DNA of 64,000 nt from Mesorhabditis belari. Taxonomy: Eukaryota; Nematoda; Chromadorea; Rhabditida; Rhabditidae. The stretch spans positions 62,001-126,000 of the forward strand of contig CAUEEP010000916.1 in the NCBI GenBank assembly GCA_958450365.1. Direction: 5' to 3'. The position numbers and the translations under genes were made by a program. The notes under the pieces were generated by a model. The model was not told the DNA's origin, made no database searches, and was given only the letters and a program-made list of their open reading frames with translations. Shown piece by piece: positions 10,965-22,714 of this stretch; position 1 is the first letter of the stretch; every line of letters begins with the position of its first letter.

Positions 10965-11140
10965 CTTTCTGCACAAGAGAGAATTCTTCGTTTGTTCATC
11001 GCCATTCCTAAAATAAGACAGTATTAAAGCAAATAAAAGTATTGAAAGTAAGTATTGAAAGAAAAAAAAGTAAAAAAGTCGAAAACTAAACAAACGTAAA
11101 CTTTAAAATATGTATACTTAACGACTATGTAAATATAAAA
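10965..11140. repeat. Duplicate of 10021-10205
   Basis: The block from AAGCTTTCTGC through the ACTTAACGACTATGTAAATA motif repeats the segment that lies just upstream of the LINE tail, with about 90 per cent identity by eye. It could reflect segmental duplication of the Tigger relic. From 11141 to 11750 the only other feature I see is a Tc1-type terminus (CAGCCACCCTGTA) near 11433-11445. Confidence 0.65.
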
Positions 11141-11753
11141 TGGAATTTGAGAAATTACTGAATGGTTCAAATACTGAATTTGTACCAGAATTGTGCTAAA
11201 CACTTTTTCCTGGGTGAATTCTGACTTTTGATCCACAAAAGAAGAAAAGTACTGCCTAGTTAAGAGAGACAATAGTCTCTTAACCTCGAGATAATAGAGA
11301 GATTCACTATGAGTTTATATTTACCCGATTGTGGGACACTTGATACGGATATTTTAGCCACATATTGATTGCTTTGAACGAGAGTAAATCGTCTACTTTC
11401 TGCGATGTAGAATCGAAAAATTGCACACACTTATCAGCCACCCTGTAGATTCCCTATTAAACTATTAATGTTATTTTAGGATTGAGATCGATGAGAATGA
11501 TCTAAATGATATGCAAACGCCTAGAGATTACCTCAATTACATTTCCGAAAACGTTCTTTATTGAATAAAGTTTTGAGTAAATCTTATTTTCCACTCAAAC
11601 CATTCGATCTTTCAAAGAAAACTCAATTTCTGTACCCAGAAGTAATCAAAATGTGTTTGGGAGTTTTCTCTCAATGGACTCAAAGAAATTTTCATCACTT
11701 TCATCAGAAACAAAACTGATAAGAGAATACAAGAAGTGTTTCTCAAAAAGGGT

Positions 11754-11760
11754 TATATAA
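11754..11760 (+). promoter_or_regulatory. TATA-like box upstream of the cysteine-rich peptide gene
   Basis: TATATAA lies about 45 bp before the start codon at 11802, close to the spacing expected for a core promoter with a short leader. Confidence 0.45.
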
Positions 11761-11801
11761 AGAAAGAGAACTTTCTCAAATTGTTCAATTCTCTCAAAAA
11801 A

Positions 11802-12819
11802 ATGTTGAAGTCTCTTCTCGTTTTCGTTCTCCTCTTCGCCGTTTTCTCGTCGACATCGGCTGATGGTGTGAGTGCTTAGGCTTAGTGCTTAGGCTTGGTG
11901 CTTAGGCTTGGTGCTTAGGCTTTTAGTGCTTAGGCTTAGTGCTTAGGCTTGGTGCTTAGGCTTGGTGCTTAGGTTTGGTGCTTAGGCTTGGTGCTTAGGC
12001 TTTTAGTGCTTAGGCTTAGTGCTTAGGCTTGGTGCTTAGGCTTTTAGTGCTTAGGCTCAGGCTTAGGCTTATTAAAGGCTCAACTTGAAAGTAAACTCTT
12101 TTTTAAAGCATTTGAAGTTATCCAGAGGGCTCTGTTCTAATTTTTTTTCCATTACTTGCCTTGGTAAACAATTTACGAAGTTTACCTTTAACTATTGCTA
12201 TTGTTGTTGTTGTTAACTATTGTATCTTTAATCATAACAAAGGAATTACCCCATTTCTTAACACCATGCGAAGGCTAGCGGCTAGCGCCTCGCACTAAGT
12301 CTATTTGGGTTTGGGTAGGCTTAGGCTTAGGCCTCTTTAAATCAAATTCTTTAATTCTTTTGATTAGATGATTAAATGAAAAGTGTACTTTCATAAATAA
12401 GATTTTTCTACGACGTAAAGACTTTCGAAGAATATCGTAATCGAATACGGGAAAGTGAAGAGGTGTTCATCTGTGCAAACTAACATAACTTACTTTGGGA
12501 AAGCAATTTGTGTAAGATAAAAACAATGACACTTTGAGAGTCGAAACTCTTTCAAAATATGGAGTTACAGTTTATTCAAAAGTTCATGCTTTTTATAAGG
12601 GCTTGTTGTTTTTTGATTGTCCCAAAATTTCAGTGTGAAGACGTTCATTGCCCACCGGGAACACATTGCTTTGCCAAATGTGGATGGTCTGGGTTCTGTT
12701 CTGGGGAATGCATGCAGGACACTCTGATCGTCGACGAGCCGGCTGCTCAAATGACTCAACAACAAACGAAATTGTCTGAATTACGTTTCAATCGTCTCGT
12801 TAATAAGAAGAACGTTTGA
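11802..12819 (+). CDS. Small secreted cysteine-rich protein, 83 aa, two exons
   Basis: Exon 1 (11802-11867) encodes a 20-residue signal peptide (MLKSLLVFVLLFAVFSSTSA) ending in phase 0 at GGT/GTGAGT. Exon 2 (12634-12819) follows a perfect TTTCAG acceptor. The mature part opens with six cysteines in 26 residues (CEDVHCPPGTHC..CGWSGFC..C), a spacing seen in small nematode disulphide-rich secreted proteins. The tail is Gln-rich then basic. An AATAAA lies at 12836. The 766-bp intron carries a minisatellite. Role unknown: secreted and disulphide-stabilised is as far as the sequence goes. Confidence 0.75.
11870..12070 (+). repeat. Minisatellite GTGCTTAGGCTTG in the intron
   Basis: About fifteen 13-17 bp units of GTGCTTAGGCTT(G/TTA). 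Several units contain TTAGGC, the nematode telomere hexamer, but the array is not telomeric because the period is 13 bp. It starts three bases into the intron. Confidence 0.9.
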
Positions 12820-12841
12820 TGCGTTGAAATGAAGAAATAAA

Positions 12842-14135
12842 TAGTGAATGAGTAAAAATGAGTCCACATTCAAAAGAGCACTTTTTTTCAGAATTTCTGC
12901 AACAATTCTTTCGTTCTTTCTCATCAATTCTTTTGTTCTTTCTCATCGATTCTTATTTGTGAGTCATTTCTCCGAAACATTCTTAACCTTTAGATATTGG
13001 TCAAAATTGTGATAATTTAGTGATAATTATCAAAATCCCTCAAAGGAGATCTCACAATAACATGCCTCGAAAGTCGATAGAGATGTTGTTGTGTGGCTTT
13101 TGGTTTATGGTATTTGTAGAGGTTGAATTGATCTTTCAAATGGTTGGCAAATGGCAAAGATTGTTATGAACAAATACTATTTAGTAGCGAACTTATGCAG
13201 ACATTCAATAATTGGTCGCATCCCAATCCTCCAATCGATAAGTACCGTTATTTATTATAGAAAAGTCAGCAAAACTTACGGACAAAACTAGTTTTTTGAA
13301 AAATGTCGACTTTCGGGTTTTCGAGGCTCTGGAGCATTGAATTTTTGCATTTAGCGTGTGTCGGCGGTTTGTGAATGCCAGTTTGTAGTGTTACTTATGG
13401 GTTATTAAATGCTGCTAATAATAAGATACACGTACATATACTCTCTATATGTACGTGCATCATTAAAGCTTATTTTATTTAAACAATGTGTTCCTTGGTA
13501 TGTTCTTGGTTACGGCGATAATCGTTTTCCCATCTTTTAGCGGTTTATCTTTGCGTTTTCGCAGAAAAACGGCACTATTGAGGCTGAAACTTGCTTTAGT
13601 TATGATCGGAACTAGTACTTGACGGTTAGATCTAAACAAGGCTACATTATAGGCTATAGTACATATATTATTGTATAGTTTAACATAACATAGCTCAGTA
13701 CAGTAAGTAAAAAGTAAACTATCTTATTACAGGAAAGCATAATATAGTAAAGTATCGTTTAGCCTAGTCTAACAGGCAAATTTTGTGCCGATATAATCGA
13801 CAGGTACCTCGAACCTTGAAAATTGGTTCCCAAAAGAGTTCGCCTAGTCAAAAACGTCGAATAGAACGTCGTTAAAACGTCGAAAGTACACAAAAATGTC
13901 CCAAATATTGTTGCCAAAGAAAAAGTGAATGATCAATGCCAGGAAAACAGCCACAATTGTGTTGTTCATTACGAGAATCGATGTGAAAACCATGTAAAGC
14001 TTTCACTTATTGGTGCTTTTGAGATCATTCATAAATCTGAGCTTGAGCCAGTATGAGAATTTAATAATCAAGCTCACTCTTTACAAAGTATCAAACTCCG
14101 AAGGCTTCTGGAATCTCATTTTCTAAAAAATGCAA
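12842..14135. other. No gene recognised
   Basis: AT-rich sequence without a convincing ORF, RNA gene or repeat array. Only a short dyad (ACGTACATATA...TATATGTACGT, about 13420-13455) stands out. Confidence 0.5.
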
Positions 14136-14207
14136 AATCTTGCCCGGGATCGAACCGGGGACCTTCTGCGTGTGAAGAAGACGTGATAACCACTACACCA
14201 CAAGACC
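14136..14207 (-). pseudogene. tRNA-Val(CAC)-like gene, probably degenerate
   Basis: The minus strand folds as a tRNA closely similar to the tRNA-Val(TAC) genes at 22643-24587, with intact A and B boxes. The anticodon loop TTCACAC would give CAC. One anticodon-stem pair is lost (TCTTC against GCAGA) and the last two acceptor bases are TT where CC is expected, leaving only G-U pairs. A functional gene is possible but a pseudogene is more likely. Confidence 0.6.
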
Positions 14208-14729
14208 ACCTGCTTCGGGTGCCGACAAACGGGGTAAACTTTTTAGTGTCACCTAACTACCACCAGTACCTAAACCTTCCACTTTTTCCATATAAATCGT
14301 TGATTTTTTCCCCCTAAAATATCGAAATTGTATCTTTTACATAAATTGGAATTGGATACCAGCCTTTATAAGCGACGAAGTGATGATGAAACCTGGTGAA
14401 CTTAATTCAAACTTCTTGATTTGTCTCGTTTCCCGTGCTTACCTGTATCATTAGTAGAGATTCGGCTTTTGAGTCGTTGGCGCTCTTCTTTTTCAACTAA
14501 AACTCTTAATTCCATTCAAGTTTGTGCACTTTTGGTCGCTATAATGCTAGCCGGTTAACTATTCACGAACTATTCACGAGATTTTTGTCCTTTTGTTTCC
14601 CACTGGAGAAATCAAGGCTAATCGTTACTTTGGCAGAGCATTGCTTAACTATTGCCCCCAATCTCATCCCGTAGGTAATTAGGATAATTTTGCAATTTAC
14701 ATTTTGAGTTGTACAACTGTAAGAGGATT

Positions 14730-14865
14730 GTAAAAGTGGTCCTGCGAACACCTAGCACCCCGTAGATTGTTGGCCACAATAAATTTTCAGAAATTCGATT
14801 AAAGTCGAGGTTTTTTGGATCCCTAGGTGTTCGCAGGACACCTAGGGATCCAAAAAAAAAATCCC
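14730..14865. repeat. Inverted repeat around CCTAGGTGTTCGCAGGAC
   Basis: The motif GTCCTGCGAACACCTAG is repeated three times in both orientations, with GGATCCCTAGG dyads between them. It looks like the remains of a short palindromic element. No other feature is seen from 14208 to 15060. A Tc1-like terminus (AAAAGACTTTTGTCCATGACTG) lies at about 15084-15105 and matches one at 9630-9650. Confidence 0.55.
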
Positions 14866-15283
14866 CTGTGTTTAGAGAGTGTCGCAAATTTGATCTATAC
14901 AAAGTTTTTCATTTCAAAATTTTTTTCAATGTACAAACCCTCGTGAAATCATTGTTTGCAAATAAATTGCAGTAACTAATATGCTGACACGATTCGAAAG
15001 AGCGTAGAGAATATCGGAAAAGACATTTTATCTCGGATTTAGATCAAGATAGACAAAGAACAAACTTCTAAAAACCAACGTTAAAAGACTTTTGTCCATG
15101 ACTGTACTGACTGATAAGAAAATAGTTAGATGTTTATTGATGTTATCACTTACGTCACTGAATAGTTATAATGACAACAAGTGGCACAAAAAAAAACTGA
15201 GAGCGAAAATAAATTTGCAGAGATTTTCCGTGCTTGCTAGCAATCTGAAGAAAACTGACTTTTCTCAAGTTATCGAAAGTGAA

Positions 15284-15436
15284 GTAGAGTAAAGTAGAGT
15301 AGAGTAAAGTAGAGTAGAGAAGTAGAGTGAAGTAGAGTAGAGAAGTAGAGTGAAGTAGAGTAGAGAAGTAGAGTGAAGTAGAGTAAAGAAGTAGAGTGAA
15401 GTAGAGTAGAGAAGTAGAGTGAAGTAGAGTAAAGCT
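15284..15436 (+). repeat. Minisatellite AGTAGAGTGAAGTAGAG
   Basis: Units of about 23 bp (GTAGAGTGAAGTAGAGTAGAGAA), themselves built from GTAGA pentamers; six to seven copies. Confidence 0.9.
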
Positions 15437-15712
15437 TTAAAGTTTCAACTCATACTTCTTCATTGAGGAATAAAAGATTAAAAGTGGTTTGTCGAGCCGA
15501 TTTCTCGGACATTTTAAGCATTTTTTTTTTGATAAATGAGCGAATATATTGTACAAAATGTGCAGCAATAAGGTCAATAGTCAATGTAAAAGATCATTAA
15601 ATTTGCGCACAAACGGCGACTTACAAATTGGGCGAAGCATTGCAAAAATCTGAAAAGTGGGCTTTGTTTTCGTAAAGTACAGTTCAAAGGAATGTGGACG
15701 GAAAAATAGGTA

Positions 15713-15944
15713 CACTACTGGACAATGAAATATGATATTTGAAAAACGATCGTCACTTTCGCACGTCTGTAACTCCCTTGTCTTTACCGTATTTCTAAAT
15801 ATTAATATTAACATTGTGTAGCCCTTGAAAAGAGCTTTCAGAAAATGTATAACACTAATAGTTTAAACTCAAAGACAAGGGAGTTACAGATGCGAAAGTG
15901 ACGATCGTTTTTCAAATATCATATTTCATTGTCCAGTACTGTAC
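15713..15944. mobile_element. Palindromic MITE flanked by TA
   Basis: Full copy of the family seen at 1521-1755, from CACTACTGGACAATG to CATTGTCCAGTACTG, preceded and followed by TA. The arms are about 100 bp and the centre contains AATATTAATATT. It has no coding capacity. Confidence 0.8.
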
Positions 15945-18840
15945 CATCAAAAAAATCAATCAATCAAATCAATCAAAAAAATCAAAACACAGAGCTTTGA
16001 TCTTTTATGGATCTATTTTTCCGTCCACGTTCCTTTGAACCTATTTGTTTCTAGGGGATAATTGGTAAATGGATTGCTCAGCTCAGGCTCAAAGCTGTTG
16101 TTATATTTGAGTCGTTATATTTTTTAGCCTTTTTGTGTCCTTTGTGAAAAGCTTTTGTCTAAAATTGTGTTTATTAAAGATCAGTCGTTTTGAAGCAGCT
16201 TACAACTACAGAAACTACAGAAACTTTCGAATACAGAAAACGTGAGACCAGTTGAAGTATGGTTTAATCCATGATTTAATATACTCTTATGAGTTTATTT
16301 TGAGGATTTTGTTATATTTGAGTGAGCAACAACTTGCAATTCGACCTTCCACACCTCAACCATTTGTCCTCTTTTTTTTTTGATGTGTCAGCTCCGAGCC
16401 AAACTGATATTTTCGTTACTATTGTTATTATTGAATGATTTGTCTATTCTTATGCAAATGTGTTCTCCCCTGTGCTTATCCCTTTTATTGCCGAGAAGGG
16501 GCGGTCCTTGGGATTGCCTAGGAGGACAAGACTCTCATTTGGACTCTCAGACTGAGACTCTCATTTGGAGTCCCCCCTTCCCCTTCCACTCATTTGTAAT
16601 CTATTCGTCTTATTGTACTACTGTAAATAAAGATACATATCTTCCGGGTCTATGCAATAGAATAGACATGCAACTGCAGTACAGGTCGGTCATTTCACAG
16701 GGACTCCCCTCTAATACGTTGGAGGAGTTGAGTTGGGTTGTCGGGGTGTTAGAGATGGCGGGATATCAAAAGGGATCCACTCTCTTTAACTTAACCCAAA
16801 TTCTAGTCCACATCCGTTTATACCTAGGGACGAATAGATGCTAAATTTGACGAATAGATGCTAGGGACGAATAGATGCTAAATTTGAGATGATCACACAT
16901 TCCGACACGTTTTTTTGACATGAAATCTATTTATCGCACTCAAAACACGAAAATCGGCACACATAAAACATAAATCTGTACATGGAAAGCATTGTTTTTA
17001 TCGTTTTTTTTTTTCTCGGTTAATTCCTTCACATTCTCTCAATTTAGAGACATTTCAAAGCGGCGAGTTGTTTTGGTGGAATCTACAAGGAGATTTGTTA
17101 TTTTGATAGCTCTCAAGCAAACTTGGCTCACGACCGGAGCCATCATTTGTCTAAATTGATCGCATTTTGTGGCAAAGAGAGCCCTGCTGACGAGAGAACC
17201 TGGAAATGACAGTTATTCTCACAACCAAGCATATGGGGAACCAAGCAACCGTGAAAATCTCAGGCCATGCCAGGCCAGGCGAGGCCAGTCAGGCTGGCTG
17301 GTCTGGCTACTCCTCGATGGTAGCCACACCAGAAGTCGCCTTTCGTACTGTTATTTACTTTGTGTAGTCATAGAAAAATCTTCAAAACAAAGGAAATTTA
17401 AACTCAATTTACTGAAGTTTAAAAAGATTTGACTCTCTCGCTTCAAATCTGTCTCAAATTTCTATCATTTCCGATCGTTTTCCAGAACCGAATCGAACCA
17501 GTTCCCTTGTAATGTATCGTAAGGTGTACTGTACTGTACTGCTTTTAGCAAAACATTGCTCTCAACGTTGACCCTCAAACAGTTTACCAGCAAGGAGATA
17601 TTCTGGTCCAACTTGTAGCTTCAGTCCACAACTAATTGGTGTCTTGAGATTGTTTGGGAACCACGCTGAACCCTGAAAGCTACATTATAGAATACCCAAA
17701 AGCTGACTTTTTAAACCTTGATGATGCTGAGACGATGAAGAAGGTACACATTTGCTGGCTTCTCGGCCAAACTCGTTTTAGAAATCGAGCCCACTGTGAC
17801 TCGAAAAACTGGAAAAACCGACCTGAGGTTTGAGAAATTCAGCGTTTGCTTTCAATTCAATTCAATTTCAATTCCAAACACCAAAAACAAGACTAGTCCA
17901 GGCGAGAAGTTGCTTTTGTATAGTTACGTACTTTACGCAATTATCGACAGTACTATTTGCGCAAGTATTCATGATGCGAATCATCATTCGTAAAGCCTAA
18001 AGTTCAAGACTGATCCAGCTCGAACTGGGCCCAATCCCAGTCAGTCTTGTGGCCAATAGAAATTCAGACCAGATCGAGTGCGATCTTTGAAACCAATAAG
18101 ACCTATAGAATCAAAACTGATAAATTTATTGAGTCTAACTTGTGGTTTTCAACATGTTTCTAGATAAATATTTAATATTTGTTTATAAAGATTGTCCTTT
18201 CAGTTTCTACTTGGTTTTTGTTTCTGCTTTTTTAAAATTTTAGTCAGATATCTACAATAGAATTTTTATCAGTTTGAATCGGACTAGATCGATAAAACTT
18301 TCTACCGATCCAGGACCGGACTGAGAAAACTGAGATCGACCTTCAAGTCTACCTTGTACTAACTTGTGACCTGGCTTGACCTCAACCTGGCCTGGCCCAG
18401 CTTGACCTCAACCTGGCCTGGCCCCGCTCTGAAAACAATCGTCTCACCCCAATCATTGTCACAAAGAGTTGAAATGTTATTCGATGGTGGCAATGGGCAA
18501 CAGTTCTTTTCCATTTGAGCACTCTCATGAATAACCAAGGCCAAAAGGCCAAAGAATTCGAATCTCATTTGAGTTTTCGTGAACAGAAACGAAGTCTTCT
18601 GTTTTCCTACGACGTGCTAACCTTTTTATATCAATTCAACCTCACTGAATCTATTAAACCTCAAATATCGTAAACAAGCTTTGCATACGAGGGAGTGAAA
18701 GAAATGGAGAATTGCCAACAAAACATTGCACTAACTATAGTCACATAAAAAAAACATATTTGAATGAAAAAAAGAATGAATGTAATTTAAAATCCAGCGT
18801 GAATGTTGCCCCTTTTCGTAGATATGATTCTAATTCGACG
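15945..18840. other. Gene-poor stretch; possible LTR-like segment
   Basis: No gene could be built. Around 16420-16700 the base composition shifts (CTCTCATTTGGACTC direct repeats, AATAAA followed by a C-rich stretch), which could be a solo LTR, but I cannot define its ends. About 18380-18500 is a partial copy of the interior of the MITE at 24689-24883. A 154-codon open frame at 16380-16844 has no recognisable domain. Confidence 0.3.
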
Positions 18841-18851
18841 CTTAATAACTA

Positions 18852-18975
18852 ATATAACTAATATCTAGATCTATAACTGATATCTAGATCTATAACTAAT
18901 ATCTAGATCTATAACTAATATCTAGATCTATAACTAATATCTAGATCTATAACTAATTTCTAGATCTATAACTGA
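18852..18975 (+). repeat. 19-bp minisatellite (CTAATATCTAGATCTATAA)
   Basis: Six to seven nearly perfect tandem units of 19 bp. Confidence 0.9.
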
Positions 18976-19179
18976 TATCTTTAAATTAGTTTATTGCCTA
19001 AAGAGTTTTTAAACCTTTAACTAGTTTATTGTTTATTGTTTGAAGAGTTTTTTGTTTTGGTTTTTGTTTGACTTTCATTGCAAGATAGAAGAGTTTTTGA
19101 CCGAATTTCTTTAAAAGTAACACTAAATTTTACAATTAACGTTTAATATTTTGAAAAGACATATCCGATGGCGCTTATA

Positions 19180-19440
19180 GTTAAGCTTAACGAACAATGG
19201 CTGAGCAATGGCTTAGAGCTTTGTATAGAGCGTATTTGTGCTGTTGAAGAAATCAATGCTCCAGAAAGAATGCGTTTACAGTTTTTGCTCGCACTCCTGC
19301 TGTTGCGATGACTTTGTTGCATTTCTCTGTTGCATTTCTTCAAGTTCTCTAACAGCATTGGACTTGTCGCTGCAAGAAAGATAGAGTGTGTTCCTCGCAA
19401 GTAATGCGTTTTTTTAAAAGGCACACTTGGGAAAAAATTA
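19180..19440. repeat. Dispersed repeat shared with 32320-32560
   Basis: The stretch from AACGAACAATGGCTGAGCAA to AATGCGTTTTTTT matches the first intron of the PWGM peptide gene at about 32330-32560 over some 230 bp, with internal indels. It contains GTGTTCCTCGCAAGTAATGCG, whose variant also marks the far end of the intron copy near 33230-33250. Probable transposon arm. From 19440 to 19915 nothing else is seen. Confidence 0.6.
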
Positions 19441-19916
19441 CCGTACTTTTAGCAAAAATTATTGCAAAAAAAAATGACGCAAAAATGACGAGCCCCGCAT
19501 TATATATGACGCTTTTTAAAGATAAAAGATACTCAGTCGTTTAACTGATTTGGCGGGAATTCCCTTCCAATGTAAAAAATGACTTTTTTTTGAAAAAACT
19601 GCGCAAAAATTGCTTTTATATTTGCAGGCGCACTTTTTAGAGAACGCATTTCTCGACAATTACTCGACAATTGCAAATTTACTCGAGTAATTACTTACTC
19701 GCGAGGAACACACTCTAGCTTTTCGTAGCTGAAAATGCTAAAAAGAAAATACTTAAACACATTTTAGACTTATCAATATCTTAACGAATTTTTAGCCAAA
19801 AAAATCTCTCGGTTATAACGACACGACTACGACTACGACAGATAAAACTTCAATGTGTCAAACTAAACTAAAGCAAGTCAAAAATGACGTTGATTTCAAT
19901 GAAAATCAAAAATCAA

Positions 19917-20350
19917 ATTGAATTGAATTGAATTGAATTAAATTGAAGTGAAGTGAAGTGAATTGAATTGAATTAAATTGAATTGAATTGAAGTGAAGTG
20001 AATTGAATTGAATTGAATTGAAGTGAAGTGAATTGAAGTGAAGTGAATTGAATTGAATTGAATTGAATTGAATTGAATTGAATTGAATTGAATTGAATTG
20101 AATTGAATTGAATTGAATTGAATTGAATTGAATTGAATTGAATTGAATTGAATTGAATTGAATTGAATTGAATTAAATTGAATTGAAGTGAAGTGAATTG
20201 AATTGAAGTGAAGTGAATTGAAGTGAAGTGAATTGAAGTGAATTGAATTGAATCAAATTGAATTGAAGTGAATTGAATTGAATCAAATTGAATTGAATCA
20301 AATTGAATTGAATCAAATTGAATTGAATCAAATTGAATCAAATTGAAAAC
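19917..20350. repeat. Pentanucleotide microsatellite (GAATT/GAAGT)n, about 430 bp
   Basis: Almost uninterrupted TTGAA units with blocks of variant GAAGT, AAATT and ATCAA units at both ends and a pure GAATT core at about 20048-20170. The open frame crossing it on the minus strand is an artefact. Confidence 0.95.
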
Positions 20351-20485
20351 AATTTTCTTTACTTTTCGAAATGTATTACAGTGATTTAAAAATAAGAATA
20401 AGAAGATTATTAATGCACAAATTTTGCTATTTCCAATTAAGCGTGCAGTATTTGTAACGCGCCTTATTTAAAATAGATTTAACGG

Positions 20486-21837
20486 GACCTAGTCAAAATA
20501 GCGCCGCCAAAACAGCGCCGTTCAAAACAGCGCCATTCAAAACAGCGCCCGTACAAAAATAGCGCCGTTCAAAACAGCGCCCATACAAAAATAGCGCCAA
20601 ATTGAAAGAGACTGCGATTAGATTTTTCAACCCCAATGTTTTTATACTTCTCATCAGAACTTGTAACTTTTGTTATTTTTTAAACATTTCTAAGCACCTT
20701 GCGCGTGTTTTGACAAACCGACAGATTATTTCATCATCAGAATCAGTTTTTATGGCCCATTTGAAATAAACAATGCGACGCATTTTGTTTTTCATCGTTT
20801 TTTTCTTGTTTTTTCTGTTCTTGGGACTTAATTTTGTGTTTTTTTAGGTAAAAGAACGTCGCCTGAAGGAATAGAAGACTCCTTGCAAGTGATTCGGCGT
20901 GGCTAGCGACAAACACAGGTACTTTTCACACAATATAGTTTGCGAAGAAGTTCTACTTGTATAAGGTAGTAACTTTGTTTCTTTGATCTTAAATAAATGT
21001 AATAAGATTGATTAAGCCAGTTTTTACACTTTTCTGCAAAATTTTGGTATCTCAACATCTTTTTTAATTTAGGGATGTCGCTATCTCAGAAAGGTGGAGT
21101 GCTACTTTACGATGAAGATGGACACGAGTATCGGAAGGACAAAACAATCCGAAAAGGGGTAGCTACAGCTTATCGGTAATTTCTTTTTACTAGTTTGGCA
21201 ACTCGTCAACTTGGCACGAACAACTTGGCAACTCGTCTCAAGAATCTTACAATTCTTTACTGAAAGTTTGTGTTTTTAATGTTTAGTTAATGTTTAAAGA
21301 TTTAGGCTCTTACTTCGCGATGTTCTGCTCGCTATGTTGCTCAAAAGCTACTAGATGTTCAACAAGACTTCGAAAAACGTCTTCTTGCGGCTACATCTCG
21401 GCACATGACTCTACCTCAATCTTCACCTCAATCGTCGAAAGTTCTTCACGGCCACCGTGTAAGAAAAGTTGCGGTTCAAAATGGATCTTTGGGTAAGAGT
21501 CCAGTCGATCATTTAAAATCTTTATGTTGTTATATTCATATGTGTTAACTCCTTTGTTTCATTTTTTTCATTTCGTTAATTGAATAAACAAATTTTTATG
21601 TACTATTTTACTTGAGAATGCACGAGAAAATAAAGCCTTTATGGAAAACTCCAAAAGAGCGTTGGTTAATCTACATTAAAATCTTTAAATTTGGCGCTGT
21701 TTTGAACGGCGCGATTTTTGTATGGGCGCTGTTTTGAACGGCGCGATTTTTGTATGGGCGCTGTTTTGAACGACGCTGTTTTGAATGGCGCTGTTTTGAA
21801 CGGCGCTGTTTTGGCGGCGCTATTTTGACTAGGTCCC
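20486..21837 (+). mobile_element. Inverted-repeat DNA transposon with GGGACCTAGTCAAAATAGCG ends
   Basis: The left end GGGACCTAGTCAAAATAGCG is matched at the right by CGCTATTTTGACTAGGTCCC. Both ends contain arrays of (A/T)AGCGCCGTTCAAAACAGCGCC units over roughly 100-120 bp. The interior holds two exon-like pieces (21074-21175 and 21306-21470). At 1.35 kb it looks like a non-autonomous or gene-carrying element. Target duplication could not be determined. Confidence 0.75.
21074..21495 (+). pseudogene. FLYWCH-like/zinc-finger-like coding remnant inside the transposon
   Basis: After an acceptor TTTAG, the ATG at 21074 opens KGGVLLYDEDGHEYRKDK... and ends at a donor CG/GTAATT. A second piece at about 21306-21470 (RCSARYVAQKLLDVQQDFEK) ends at GT/GTAAGA. 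The first piece resembles the start of FLYWCH-type fingers found in nematode transposon proteins. The exon phases (2 then 0) do not fit a simple splice, so an exon is missing or the gene is broken. Family assignment is tentative. Confidence 0.35.
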
Positions 21838-22642
21838 GATTTAACGAATTAACAAATCGCGGACCGAACCCATGTTTACAACAATTCCCACCTCAATGCC
21901 GACACCTGTTGAGGCCCTAAAATAGTTAGAAATTTAATATTTCGGAATAAATTGACAATTCTATATTTATAACTTATAACGAATTTAATATCAACTACAA
22001 TAGAGATGTTTGAGACTACAATAGATTACAATAGAGATCAGCTACAATTTTCATGAGTACTTATTTTTCCACGATCATACAACATTGAGAGAGTGTTTTA
22101 CAACATGTTGTACAAGTTAACGCCAACAATTTTTGCCATTTATAATATAACGAGCTTGAATAATGTTCTGGAATTGCACATCGTTGCTCGCTCAATTGGC
22201 AAAACTGATGAGACTGGTTTCAGCTAAACAATTTATAGTTTTTGTGCAAAAACACTTTCTAGGTGTCAAAACTTCAATATATAGTTATTCAATCATGATA
22301 AAGGAATTAAATCGGATTGTGGATTCTGGTCGTTGATTCGAGAAGCGGCTACTAGAAAATATGTTTTTTTATGCACATCGGCTATAGTTACTGGTTGGAT
22401 TATGAGTTGGTTTTTTTAGCCCGAAAACGACTTTTAATTTGAGGGAATTTGAGGGATGTTGAGTTCAATTTACCATGAAAAGTTTATTTGAAAAGATTTG
22501 AAGGATATCCTTTTCTTTTTTGATGGGTAGACGCTGGAAGTTATTTGGTTGTTCCTACAAGGATAATCTGCCGATGTTGAAGATGAACCTTGTTTTATGC
22601 TGCCGATGCAATGTAGACAAGCAAATCTTAAAGCGAAAACGT

Positions 22643-22714
22643 GGTCTTGTGGTGTAGTGGTTATCACATCTGCTTTACACGCAGAAGGTCTCCGGTTCGA
22701 TCCCGGGCAAGACC
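22643..22714 (+). tRNA. tRNA-Val (anticodon TAC)
   Basis: A 72-nt cloverleaf: acceptor GGTCTTG pairs with CAAGACC, the anticodon stem is TCTGC/GCAGA, and the loop TTTACAC gives TAC (reads GTA and GTG). The B box GGTTCGATCCC is intact. No intron. It sits in the left arm of the inverted duplication. Confidence 0.92.

Larger units (their letters stand above)
9131..10975 (-). mobile_element. Decayed Tigger/pogo-like element rich in TATAGAGCT minisatellite
   Basis: The left end CAGTCGAATCTCTCTATAACGG has the CAG start typical of pogo/Tigger termini. The interior contains a CENP-B-type helix-turn-helix fragment (9782-10065, minus) and long arrays of CCGTTATATAGAGCTTT at 9165-9475 and 10640-10950 that resemble an amplified terminus. 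A LINE tail is inserted at about 10247-10580. The right end is not clearly delimited. Confidence 0.55.

Noticed and set aside
11870..12070. Interstitial telomere array
   Set aside because: The period is 13-17 bp and TTAGGC occurs once per unit, so it is not a true telomeric tract.
16380..16844. A 154-codon ORF starting with a hydrophobic leader
   Set aside because: The leader is followed by unrelated composition and short direct repeats. I suspect an LTR-like segment but could not define its ends or any retroelement domain.
19973..20341. A 122-codon minus-strand ORF of Ile/Gln/Phe/Asp/Ser
   Set aside because: It lies entirely within the GAATT microsatellite and is a repeat artefact.
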